DNA of 64,000 nt from assembly GCA_963693365.1 (NCBI GenBank), contig CAVNZM010000001.1, positions 13,206,001 to 13,270,000 on the forward strand, in the 5' to 3' direction. The position numbers and the translations under genes are program-made. This DNA is from Amoebidium appalachense (lineage: Eukaryota > Ichthyosporea). The notes under the pieces are model-generated. The model ran no database searches. It was not told the DNA's origin and worked only from the letters and a program-made list of their open reading frames with translations. Positions 37,137 through 49,014 of this stretch are shown here, in pieces (within the stretch, counting starts at the first letter, position 1; every line of letters begins with the position of its first letter).

Positions 37137-38786
37137 GAGTGTGTGCCCGTGTGTGTGTGTGTGTATGTGTGCGTGCACCCGGGCGTACGCGTGTGTGCGT
37201 GTCTGTTTTCCCCCCCCGGGGGGGGGGGGGGGGGGGGGGGGATCGATAACTACCTGTGAGGTGCAGACCTTGTTGAAGGCCACAAAGGCCACTGTTTGCG
37301 CAAACATGGCTAGTTCTAGCTGCCGCCCATACGCCCACCCTATGGCCTGCATACAAATGATGTTAAAAGTGGGAGGGGGGAGGGGGGGGGGGGGGGGAAG
37401 GGGGGGGGGGGGGAAGAGGCCATAGGAATTACCGGGGTAGAGAGGGGGGGGGGGGGGGAGGGGGGGGGGGGGGGGGGGCGGGTCTCAGCAGTGCTTAGGT
37501 ATAGTTTCAAACTGGGTGCAGGTGTGATTGCATTTCTCCACACGGAGAGGTAGTGTAGGGGAGATGGGGGGATTGATGCCAGGGGTTGGATTTGGTGTTG
37601 GGGTTAGGATGTAGGATGTGAGGTTGGGGAGAGTTTTGCCCCCTGGGGGGGGGGAGAGGGGGGGGGGGGGGGGGGTTTTGAATGCGTCAAAAAGTACGAA
37701 GTACACAAGAACAAACGGATAACACGATGCAGAATGCAAGCCATACATAAAGAGTATGCATAATAAGCAGAGCCCATCCTCAGGGGGGGCCCACGTCATC
37801 CACAGTACCCGAGTTTCGACCTATTCCCCTCGTTAACGAAACCCAACTCAGATACTGGGGGGGGGGGGGGGGGGGGGGGGGGGATCTCTGCCTGCTTTCC
37901 AGCAAGATATGCGATGATGTGCAAGGGTAGGTTCAGCGGGCAGTGGACTAGAAAGGCCACAAGGTGAGAGGAAGTGGCATGGAGGCAGGAGAGGGGAGGG
38001 GAAAGGGGGCGAGGGGGGGAGACAAGAGAGAAAAGGAGGGTGGCAAGGCACAAGGGAGTAAGGCAAGGGAAGGGGAGACGGAGGGAGAACACAGGTAGGT
38101 AGGTGGAGGAAAAGTCGTGGGCGCGCAGGGGGGGGGGGGGGGGGGGAGGGAAATAGGTATACCAGCAAAAGGATGACCTGGGGCAGGAAGGCCAGTAGGC
38201 CCAACAGGTGGGAGTATTTAGTATCGAGGGTCAGATACAGCAAGTAGAAGTAGGGCGAGAAGTTGTGCCGGTTGTCTCGTCGGCGCACGTGGTAGAGCAG
38301 GGCCTCGTCGACAAAGTCGGTACCATACCTAAAGGGGGGGGGGGGGGGGGGGGGGGAGGGGGGGGGAGGGGGGGAGAGGAGGGGGGGAAGGTCAAAATGT
38401 ATTAGGGTACGAAGGACATATTCACGACGGGCAACACAATACGGATTGCAAATGCACCCATGGGAGATTTTTTATTTTTTTATTGTGTGTGTGTGTTGGG
38501 GGGGGGGGGGGGGGGGGGGGGAAAGGGGGGGGGGAAGGGGGGAAGGAGAGCTGGTGAAAAAGTATGGTCCAAGGAAAGGCATTGGATGATCTGTGGAGTG
38601 TGAGTGTGTATGTCTGCCTGTCTCTCACAGAGAATGATTGCAGACAGGAATGGACTCAAGACCAAAGAGGGTAGGGTGGAGGAACTGTGTGAGACAGCCA
38701 GACCAAAAAAAATCATAACCAAAGAGAGACTAAGGGCATTGAGCACAAAGGCCAGGGGTTCCTGACATGGGCGGGGACGAGGGGGA

Positions 38787-38826
<40 letters not shown>

Positions 38827-39162
38827 GGGGGGGGGATGTTACATACATGTACCACATGGCATATGTCAGCGCAAACAGAGACCCAGCCGTGACCACAGCG
38901 CACTGCACCCTCGTACGTGTGGGCCACAGTCTATTAATAGCACTCGGTGGGCCAGGGGGGTCCGGCAGACTGAGATAGAGCGGCCAAGAATAGACTAGAG
39001 GGTAGAGCTTGAGGTGGATGGCTAGGCCCAACAGGAGGCCTGATGTGGTGTAGTGCCGGGTTTGCACGGCATAGAGGGTGGACAGGACCGAGATGGCAAT
39101 GAGTGACTCGGCACTACCCCGGGTAGACACTGTGGCCACCATGGGGTTGAGCAGCCAGAGAC

Positions 39163-39193
<31 letters not shown>

Positions 39194-40667
39194 GTGTGTG
39201 TGTGCTAAGAGATGGAGCGAGGGTGGCCGGAGGGAGGGGGGGAGGGGGGAGGGGAGGGGCAGGAGGGGGAGGGGGGGGGGGGGAGGGGGGTAATGTATAA
39301 GTGTATGTAAGTGTGTGTGTAAGGATGTGTGAAAAGGTGTGCAACGGTGTGTGTAAGGTTGTGTGTGTGTGTGTGTGCGCGCGCGCCTGCGTGCAACAAG
39401 TCACCGTGCAAAATGGTTCCCATGCTAAATTGTATGAAAGGTTCGTACATGTGCACTGAACGGCCGGAAGTTTCACCCTTTTAAGCCAATGCATACCCCT
39501 TCGTGTTCCTGCTTTGTTTCAGCATTTTCACGGACGACCCCCACACGGATATCCGCACACATGTCTAAATGCATTGGCGCCCAAACGCCCCAGCTCGGCT
39601 AGCCCACCTACCAGCCTGCCCATCCTTCTTTCTTCATATCACTATTCTCCCCCTCACCACGGTGCCTTAATGCTCATCTATTCCCCGGAAAGTACGGTAC
39701 AAAAAGACACAATACACCAGAAACTAGTCCCCAAACAATCAACCTCCCTCCCGTCCCCCCCCCCCCCCCCCCCACTCCCCCCCGGAACAGCACACACCTG
39801 GCAACAAACCTCCCAAGTGCACACTTTGCAAATACCTCCCCCCTCCCTGCCCCCCCCCCCCCCCCCCCCCCCTTTCTCCCTCCAAGTGCACACCATGCAA
39901 TCTCCCCCCCCCCCCCCCCCCCCCCCCCCAGTGCACACCCAGCAATGAAACCCCCCAGTGCACACCCAGCAATGAAACCCCCCAGTGCACACCCAGCAAT
40001 GAAACCCCCCAGTGCACACCCAGCAATGAAACCCCCCAGTGCACACCCAGCAATGAAACCCCCCAGTGCACACCCAGTAATGAAATCCCCCAGTGCACAC
40101 CCAGCAATGAAACCCCCCAGTGCACACCTTGCATGGAGGCTCACCATGAGTAGCTGCATGCGGCATTTGGAGCCAGACCCTTCAGCCGTAGCAGCCGATA
40201 CAGCAGATAGCCCGCACCAAGGTCACACGCCCCAAAAAGCTGCGGAGGAGCATAAAAACATAAGCAGTGAGCGCTAAATTTCAGCACGACAACACGGCGG
40301 ATGGGAGATACATGATGAAATGTATTTTCCAGGCAGTAGAAGGTGGTCGTCAATTCGACTCAGCCATCATCACAATTGGATAACGGTACTGCCCCACACA
40401 TAACAAGTTGTTCAACTGATGGTGATGCTATACAGGCCCAGGCATATCAGATAGAGGAAAACCCTCGAAAGCGATAAATCAATAGCACAAGAAAGTCAAA
40501 CTAATGAGAAGAAACGAGGCAAGAAACGCGAGGACCGAAAGTTGTAAAACCAACCAAATATTCCACTCCACCCCTTCTTGTGCCGGAGAGAATTAGTGGA
40601 AAAATGAGAGTCCCACACAGACATCTGCACAGCAGCCCCCCCCCCCCCTCCCCCCCCCCCAAAAAAA

Positions 40668-40712
<45 letters not shown>

Positions 40713-41855
40713 ACAAAAACAAAAAAAAACAAAAAAAAACAAAAAAAAAAAACCAAGCAAGCAAGCAAGCAAGCAAACAAACAGACACACATACCAGCTT
40801 GCCCCAGACCCTGTGTACGGTGATGTTAGGCACCAGGACCCAAGCCAGCAGGGGGGTATAGCGGAAGGTGGCCCGCAGGTACGGTGACTGCCCCTACATA
40901 CCACCCTCGGTCATCACTCAGAGTACACAGGCGAAACATACTGCCCCTCACCCCCTCCCCCTCCCCCCCCCCCCCCCCCCCCCCCCCCGGGGGTCGTGAA
41001 TGTGTGCCTTTGTTCTCTATAGCATATTCTGCCCCCCCCCCACCTACCCCCCCCTCTCCCCTCCCCCCCCCGGAGGGGCCTCCATGTTAGCTCCAACCCC
41101 TTCAGTCGTGCGCAATGGATGGCCAGAAGCCTGCGCTTCAAATTCCTCCTCCCCCCCCCCCCCCCCCCCCCTTCCTTGTCCCCCTTCCCCCCCCCCCCTC
41201 CCCAATTGAAAGACAAGAAAATGGAAACATGCTCCTCATCTTCCGCTCCTCCCACCCCCAACTCCCACTCTCCCCACCTCGACCAGCTTCCAGTGCAGCC
41301 TAACGTTAAAGGGTGCACATGAGCATCCATATGGGCTCATACACAGGGAATGTCGCCCCCAACCACCCTCCCCACTGGGAAAAATGGTGGGAGGAGGAGA
41401 GGAACAGGGAAGGAAGGGCGACGGCACCGAACACACTAACCCCACTCCGACGCACTGCTTTGTGTGGTGTGTACAAGGATGATCTGCGAAATAGCAGAAA
41501 CATTCGTATTCTGCAGCTAACTAGCCAGATGGAAAACCTGCACAAAACATCAAAAAAAATGTACATGAGGTATTAGGCACGTACCTGCGCCACAAACTCT
41601 GCAGCGTCTGTAAACACATTGTAGTCCACATCAGTAAACTTCACCTCGAAATGATTGTCCTGTACCAGCAGCCCGGTGTCAGTGGCCCCGCAATGTTTTG
41701 CTCTACTGATGCAGCAATACCAAAAAAAAAAAAAACAACTGGAGTACATCAACACGTGCAGCAACACACGTGCAGGGATAGAGGTTTACAGGCTATAATC
41801 GGGACACAAACAACCAATCACACACACAGAATTTGCCAAGAAGCTGGGGAAGTGT

Positions 41856-41886
<31 letters not shown>

Positions 41887-42094
41887 GGGGAGAGGGGGGG
41901 GGGGGGGGGGGGGTGGTCCGCAAACCAAGAATTCCGCAACCTGAACGGCTGAAATACAACGGACGGGGAGGACGGGAGGGAGAGTGACAAGGAAGAAGGG
42001 GGAACCCTAGTGGGGTGGGGTTTTTTTTTTTTTTTTTTTTTTTTTTCTTGGGGGGGAGGTGGGGAGGTGGGGGGGGGGAGGGGGGGGGGGGGGG

Positions 42095-42161
<67 letters not shown>

Positions 42162-42571
42162 CTGGTTCGGTCAGAAATGGAGCGTTAAGTTGACCGACAG
42201 CAAATGGACTCAAATAATCCATGCTATACCAGAAGTATTAACGTTGGAAGGGGGGGGGGGGGGGGGGGGGGAGGGGGAGGGGGGGGGGCTTGATCGGTCA
42301 GAAATGGAGCGTTTAGTAGACCGACAGCAATGGACTCAAATAGTCCAAGCTACATCAGATGTATTAATAAATGTAAGCTGAACACATCTAGTATCGTTTT
42401 GTACATTTATCATAGAGTTCCAGTGGGGGACACGGACATGGACCAGACAGGCCAGGACACACGTACCTGCCAGTCACCGTAAGCTATAAGTGCCAGGCGC
42501 AGCAGGAGAGAAACCGCAAAGACCCCCGACACGAACCATGGGGACCCGTAGATAGCTGCCCACGTAGCCAT
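35347..42571 (-). CDS. PIGM: GPI mannosyltransferase I catalytic subunit PIG-M, 9 exons, 402 aa
   Basis: Adds the first alpha-1,4-mannose to GlcN-(acyl)PI from dolichol-phosphate-mannose in the ER lumen (GT-C fold, GT50 family; PIG-X is the usual partner). Minus-strand exons: 42467-42571 (ATG), 41585-41659, 40795-40893, 40145-40239, 38847-39161, 38163-38328, 37254-37346, 36261-36368, 35347-35499 (TAG). All phases close. Residues 1-35 hold the first membrane helix. The luminal DxD motif is D45-V-D47 in [14 protein letters not shown]. Other hallmarks: [15 protein letters not shown] then [58 protein letters not shown] near the C-terminus. Length matches the family (human 423 aa). Exons are ordinary, but the introns carry the longest G runs in the window. 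MATW is chosen as start because it precedes the first helix directly. Confidence 0.95.
35506..35574. repeat. (TG)n microsatellite in PIGM intron 8
   Basis: About 34 TG units starting seven bases from the acceptor of the last PIGM exon. On the transcript it is a (CA)n tract next to the 3' splice site. Confidence 0.95.
35801..35954. repeat. (CA)n microsatellite in PIGM intron 8
   Basis: About 75 CA units with two CAGA interruptions. Together with the (TG)n at 35506-35574 it forms a large inverted pair within the same intron. Confidence 0.95.
36371..36448. repeat. (TG)n microsatellite in PIGM intron 7
   Basis: Nearly uninterrupted TG units beginning three bases from the exon boundary at 36368. 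Confidence 0.95.
36858..36929. repeat. 72-base uninterrupted poly-G tract
   Basis: The longest homopolymer in the window, in PIGM intron 7 (C on the transcript). The true length may be distorted by sequencing. Confidence 0.9.
37073..37132. repeat. (TG)n microsatellite in PIGM intron 7
   Basis: About 29 TG units. Confidence 0.95.
39930..40128. repeat. 27-bp minisatellite, seven copies plus a partial one, PIGM intron 4
   Basis: Unit AGTGCACACCCAGCAATGAA plus ACCCCCC; copies start every 27 bases from 39930 to 40092, with a partial copy at 40119. Degenerate copies precede it near 39819 and 39873. The array ends about 16 bases from the PIGM exon 4 donor at 40144. Confidence 0.95.
42098..42161. 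repeat. 64-base poly-G tract in PIGM intron 1
   Basis: An uninterrupted G run preceded by a T24-26 run at 42021-42046 and shorter G blocks. Confidence 0.9.
42162..42372. repeat. About 127-bp tandem duplication (poly-G plus unique segment) in PIGM intron 1
   Basis: The segment from 42162 (GCTGGTTCGGTCAGAAATGG...) is repeated from 42288 with roughly 85-90% identity over some 85 bases. Each copy is preceded by a G run, so the duplicated unit contains the homopolymer. Confidence 0.9.
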
Positions 42572-43290
42572 GGTGCTGCCTCGGCCACATGACTTATTAC
42601 ACGTGGCTTTTCGAGGATGAAAGTTGGCGAAAAGACAGCTGATTATCAAAGGCTGAAAAATGAATCTTTACCCAAGCTCAGACAGATCTACTTGTGTGGC
42701 TACTTACTTAGAATAGAAAGGGTTTTCTAAAAGTTTGCGTTTTATTGTCCCTAGACCCAAACGTAATCAACAAATGAAAAAAAATAAATATAACGTTAAT
42801 AAACTGCAGTCCCCCTCCCTTGAATAACTCTGTGAGCTTCGAAGGCCCAGGGAAGAAAGCGCGCCTTTTTTCCTGAGGATTACGAAACCTTTTTGGACGA
42901 ACCAGGTCAAATATCATTTCGGGTGACCCGAATTGAAGGCCGACCCGACTACAGGTGGCGCGCTGGTGACGGTCACGTGCCCTCAGGTAGTTAGACAAAT
43001 CGACTATAAACACCAGTATATTGTAATGGCTCTAATGGCTCGAGTCAAGAGGATAAATAAAAGTTTAAAGTTAATCTTGGAAGAAAGGCGTTAAGCTTAT
43101 CACGTTGCGCCAACGGCCCACCCAAAGCCAATCAGCGCGAGTTCCGAATTCAGAGTCAGGTGGGAAAGGCACTCGTGACGCTCTGTGTGTGTGTCTGGCT
43201 GCTCGCCGCAACTTTTGTGCGGTCTTAGTTTTTCCCTCCCTTAGCGGAGTAGACAAAGCATCTAGCCCAGCACCAAGCAAACACTCGAAA
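42572..43290. promoter_or_regulatory. Divergent PIGM/EIF3C intergenic promoter region
   Basis: 719 bases separate the PIGM start (minus) from the EIF3C start (plus). It has no homopolymer tracts, unlike its surroundings. It contains an E-box CACGTG at 42974-42979 and a CCAAT box in CCAATCAGCGCG at 43128-43132, about 160 bases before the EIF3C ATG. No TATA box is evident. Shared promoter function is inference. Confidence 0.55.
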
Positions 43291-43838
43291 ATGTCGAAGT
43301 TCTTTGCAGGAGGGTTTAGCAGTGGGGAGGAGGAGGAACAGTCCACTGGATCCGAGTCGGAAATCGAAAAATGTGCCTGCCGCCCGTGGGCCCGTTCGCC
43401 GTGCACTGTATGAGTCCTTCCCTTTTTGACAGGCACTTCCTTTAGGCTTCAGACTCGGAAAGCTGGGTTTTTTTGACCATTTATACGCTTGACACAATGT
43501 AGAATCGCTGCGTGTTTGTTCATTGACACGATACACAGTGGAGAAACTGGCAGGAGAGAGGGGCAGTGATCTTACAAGCACAGTAGCATACTTCAAATCT
43601 AGACACACTGCACCGGGCCCTAAGCGGGCAATGAGCTCACTCAAGCATTCCCAGCCTTCTTTTTTTACCCGCTGCTGTGTTCTATGTTCATTTCATGAGT
43701 CATATACTCTGGTGGTAACGGAAGTAATACCTGCATTAGCACTCTGCTGCTCGCAAGAATCGAGACACTTTCCCTGTTTATTTTCTAGGCTTGTATACAG
43801 TCATGTGCAAACTTCTTGATACTCCTTTTTGATTTGCA

Positions 43839-43876
<38 letters not shown>

Positions 43877-43901
43877 ACGCATACGCACACCCACACGCGT
43901 A

Positions 43902-43935
<34 letters not shown>

Positions 43936-43966
43936 GGAGCGCGTACACACCCGTGGTGACGCGCAC

Positions 43967-44007
<41 letters not shown>

Positions 44008-47000
44008 CCCATGTAGACGCGCAGGACACACACACACACACACCCGTGTAGACGCGCACGGACACACACACACACACACATACATGCATGCATGCATGCA
44101 CACACACACACATGCTCACATATCCTATGTTCGTTCAAACATAAAGACGTTTGTGTACACTCACACCGATGCACTCGTGCTCTAAGGCAGTCGAGTGCGT
44201 AGGCGCACTGACAAGTGTTAACTTTTATACTTACACACACGTGGACCTACACACTTGTATGCACGAATCCGATTCTCCCTAAACACATAAAAATTTACCA
44301 CCAGCTCAGTTGCATCGACACGCACATACACACCATTACACGTGCACACCACGCGGCTCAGGCATTTCTTACACGTTTTACAATGCACCTCATCTCTCCC
44401 ACGCACAAGCAACCACACACAGGCATATACACAAGGTTAGAGACGCAAACACACACACACACACACACATTGTGGGTTGTGTTTTGGTGTGCTTTGGTGT
44501 ACGGAGCTTCCTTGCAGATATACAGTTCGCTTGATTTGTCCCAGCGCTTCGCCCATGTGCGCCTTCTTGTTGGTGGCTCCTGGTCCGACATTTGTAAACA
44601 CAGAGAAGCAGATCTTGCTCTGTGCACACCCACACACACACCCACACACACACTCTCTCTCCCTCTCTCTAAAGCTTCTTTGATTTGCTGTTATGGTACG
44701 TGCATACATATTGCATGGGTTTTTGCAGCACCACACAAACGAAAAATCACGTTTAGACGTGAACAGATGATTCGTTTTTGAGTGGATATATATATGGCTG
44801 ACCCTGGCTACACTCATAGCTCTTTCTTTTTGGTATTCTATTACTGATTCTATAGTGATGCAGCACATGGCTTGCTAAAGTACTCACTTGCAACACTTTC
44901 TTTTACATTCTGTATGGGGAAAGGGAAGGGAGAGATTTCATTCTCATCTCGTAGCGCAACTTGCATGCCTATCAGAGGGAGATTGTGATTTGCGCCTGGT
45001 ATGATGGACTAAGAGAATGTGCTGGATGCTTTTTTCTTTTTGGTTCTACGGGCACAGTTTTGCTGTCGCTGCACGTGTTTGGAACAATGTGCACTTTGGT
45101 GCTTAAATGGGGGTTTATGGGCTGCTTTTGAAGAATTCCGTTTTGGTTTGTGCTTTTTTGGTTCATATGGAGCTGTTTGCGTGCTGCTGTTTACCCCCCT
45201 CCCCTCCCCTCCCCTCCCCACCTTTCTTCCTCCCCTTTCTTTCTCCACCGCTGGTTGTTCAAGCACTTTGGAGTGCTGCTGGTTAAGATTTCGACTGCTG
45301 CTTGCTCAATCGATGAGGAGTGCTGTGTGTACAAGCATTTTCCAGTAATGCCTGTTTGAGTGTTTTTCTTTCTTTCTTTCTTTCTTTTTGGTGTTTCTGA
45401 CGAACGTTTTCGCTGTGTGCAGGTACATGCCGGACAGTGACGAGGAGGATGATGGCAAGAAGCGGCAGGTGCGGTCGCGCAAGGAGGCGCGGTTTGACGA
45501 CATGGAGAAGGCCACAAACAGCATCAAGAATCACATGAAGATCAACGACTGGATCGCCATCCAGCAAGGTGTGTTTGTTGTGTGTGCATGTTTTGCCTGT
45601 TGTGTGTGTTCTGTATCGTCTGGCACAGTGATTTCCAGGATTAGACCGTTTGAGTAAAGCAGGGGGTGGGAGAGATAAAGGTGTCGAGGGATTAAAATCT
45701 GAACATGACCAAAGGGGACAACTTGGGAGGGTAGATTTATACTCAAGAACATACAAGCGCCTTGTACCTGTTCTAACCATTTTCTCTTTCCTCTTCCCTT
45801 GCAGACTTTGACAACCTCCAGAAAGCCGCGGCCAAGGCCAAGAACGTGATCTCCACGCAGGGCAACCCCGACTTCTACCTCCGCATCCTGCTGAAGCTGG
45901 AGGAGTTTATCAAGGAGACTAACGACAACAAGGAGGCACGCAAGAAGATGGACAAGATGAAGGCAAAGGCACTGACAGCACTCAAGCAGAAGGTCTCCAA
46001 GCACAACAAGGCCCTCGAGACGGAGCTGGCTAACTACAAGAAGGTTGGTGGCACACACGCACACATGCATGCACATATGCGACTTCCCCCCTTTTTGCCT
46101 CTTTCAGCGCGCAGTTGCTTTCTTCTCGGCTTTTGCAGTTTTCTTCTTCCAAATTCTTCAGAAAATTCTCCAGTGAAGAAAGGCTTCTTACCCCCACTCC
46201 CCCCCCCCCCTCCTGTCCCCCCTCGGCCCCCCTTCTTTGGTGCATCCCCCTCCCCCCCCCCCCCCCCCCCTCTCCCCCCCCTTGGTTTCTTCCTCTTCCC
46301 GCAGTCTCGAAGTGTCAAGAAGCAGACGAACACGCAGATTCACTACATGCATTTGGATTTGCTATGTAAATGCACGACCTACAAGCGCCATGCTGAAATC
46401 ATTTCTCCCCCTTTCCGTCCCATCCCCCCCCCCCCCCCCCCCCCCCCCTCTTTCCCAACCCCAGTCGCACCCCAACCTGTCCGAGGCGGAGGAGTCAGCT
46501 GGCAGCGAGGATGAGGGGGCTAAGAGTGACACGGACACGGACAGCGATGCACCCCCCGCCAAGCCCGCACCAAAGAGCGGGCCCTCTGCATTCCTGAAGA
46601 AGAAGGTGTGGCTTGCGTTTTAGCGCCTATAGCGGTTCTTCTCTAGAGTTTCCTTATATGACAATTACGCATTTTCAAGGGGCATGTTTCTCTTACCAGA
46701 GATATGTTTAGGTGTTCATAGGCTTTGACGTTACGTCATGGAAAGCCGACGTAGAGCTTTACGTGTAGGGCAATAGCACTGATGTTGAAGGGGAGAGGGA
46801 GGGAGGGAAAGAGGGTGGTGATGGTGGTGGTGGTGGGGGCATGTAAATTGGTGGAACGTGATTTTGGGGTGTGCCGGGAGGGAGAAGGCAGGGTGGGGGA
46901 AAGCGAGAGAGAGGGTAAAGGAAGAGGGTTTGCAGCAAAGGCTTGAGGGCTTTCGAGTTAAAACTTTGTGTGGCGGTGCAGGCTGCAGCAGCCGAGTCAT

Positions 47001-47255
47001 CGAGCGAGGAGGAGACCGAGAGCGAGAGTGAGGAGGAGAAGCCCAAGGCCAAGAAGGCGCCAAAGCCCGCCGCTGGGGATGACGACAGTGACGACAGCTT
47101 GGACTGGGACAACAGCGATGAGTCGTCAGAGTCCGAGTCCGACGACGAGCAGAAGGGGCCCAGGTGGGTGTTGGTGTGGGTGTGTGTGTGTATGCTTGTG
47201 GGGAGTGCCACGGCTGATGGGTGGGGGGGATGGTGACGGGGGGAAGGGGAAAGGG

Positions 47256-47312
<57 letters not shown>

Positions 47313-48157
47313 AGGGGGGGGGGGGGGGGGGGGGGGGAGACGCTATGTGTGTGTGTTTGTAGGAGGGAGGGGAAGGGGGGAGAGGGTTGTGATGGATGGT
47401 GTGTGGCTTATTCCATGATGCCTTGTTTGGGATATGGAAAAGTGTGTAGCCAATGGGTGACGAAATGGTAGAAGATGGGTAAAAGAGCCGTAATCCACAT
47501 TAGAGTGGCAAAGCGGGAGGTGTGTTTCATAGTGGGAAAGGGGCCGTGTTGCACAAGGGGAAAGTCCCGATTGAATGACTGGTTTTTGAAAAAGATCTCA
47601 CGTGGAATTTTTTTATTTATGCCCATACCAGCAATTCGCACACATGACCTGTGCAGTTGGAGTGCGCCCCTGGCTGCTGGGGAGGGAGCAGGCCGGGGGG
47701 GGGGGGGGGCAAGGGGAGTGACATCATTCGACTTTTTTTTGTTGTAATGGATAATGTTACAGTAACGTCGATAATGGCAATGGCTTAGCACGTATCTGTC
47801 GATGTCCGTGATAGCCTTGGGGGATGCTTATGTCTCTATCGAGTTCTGTGAGAGCAATAACTTACTGATTTTTCTTCATTAGGGTGCGAGGGCCAGCATA
47901 CTACCTCAAGACGACAGTGATCGAGGACGAGAAGAAGAAGGAATCCAAGAAGAAGGTGGTTGTGAAAAAGGAGAGGAAGCGCAAGGAGAGCGAGAGCGAG
48001 AGTGAGGAGGAGGGGGCTGAGGATCAGGAGGGGTTCAAGGTGACGGAGGTCAGGCGCAGGGAGATTAAGCTGTTTGAGAAGGACAACGAGGTTGGGCACG
48101 AGGATGCAATTAAGAAGCTGACGGAGTTGGTGGCTATGCGCGGCAGAAAGGTGTGTG

Positions 48158-48198
<41 letters not shown>

Positions 48199-48702
48199 GT
48201 GTGTGTGTGTGTGTGAGGAATGGTGGTGTTTATGGTTGAAAGGAGGGGAGGGTGGGGGAGAGAGGGGAGGGGGGGGGGGGGTGCAGGTGTGTATATGTGT
48301 ATAGGTGTGCCCGGGGGGGGGGGGGGGGGGGGGGAAGGAGGATGGGTTGGTGGGTGTCTAGGTGTGGTGGTGGTTGCTATAGTTACGGCGGGCTGTGGTG
48401 CACACGTGCGTTTGTGTGCACATGTGTGAGTGGAGGGGGGTGGGGGGGTGTTGGGACTCAACTTGGGAGTGGCTGTGTGGGGTTCGGTTGTCGTGCAATG
48501 TGTGTGTAACAGAAGTAAGTGCAAGTGGATTGGACAACTGAGTGGTGGATGCCTTTGAGCAGTACAAGATCATGCCTGCATGCATACGTCGGGTGTTGGG
48601 TTGGTGGTGTGTGTGCGTGTGGGGAGGGGGGGAGGGAGGGTCATCGAGTGTGCTGCCCCCCTCCCACCCCCTCCACCTCCCCCTCCTTGCCACACACACA
48701 CA

Positions 48703-48741
<39 letters not shown>

Positions 48742-48975
48742 ACACACGCACGCACGTACATACACACTGATCCCCCTTTGTTTTTTCTCTTTTTTTCAGA
48801 ACCTGGACCGGCACGAGCAGGTGAGTGTGCTGCTTCGCCTGCTGGACATTAGCGAGCAGAACAAGCTTGGGCCCGCCATGGCCGTCAAGATCCTCTTCAG
48901 TCTGCTGGCTGCACGCTTTGACTCGGTCCCCTCCACCGCCACACACATGGAGACGGCTCAGTGGCACAAGTACAA

Positions 48976-49014
<39 letters not shown>

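Noticed and set aside
37848-38092. Additional PIGM exon between 38163 and 37346
   Set aside because: Joining 38163 directly to 37346 is in phase and gives the expected family sequence. The region in between is Pro/Leu-rich low complexity on the minus strand.
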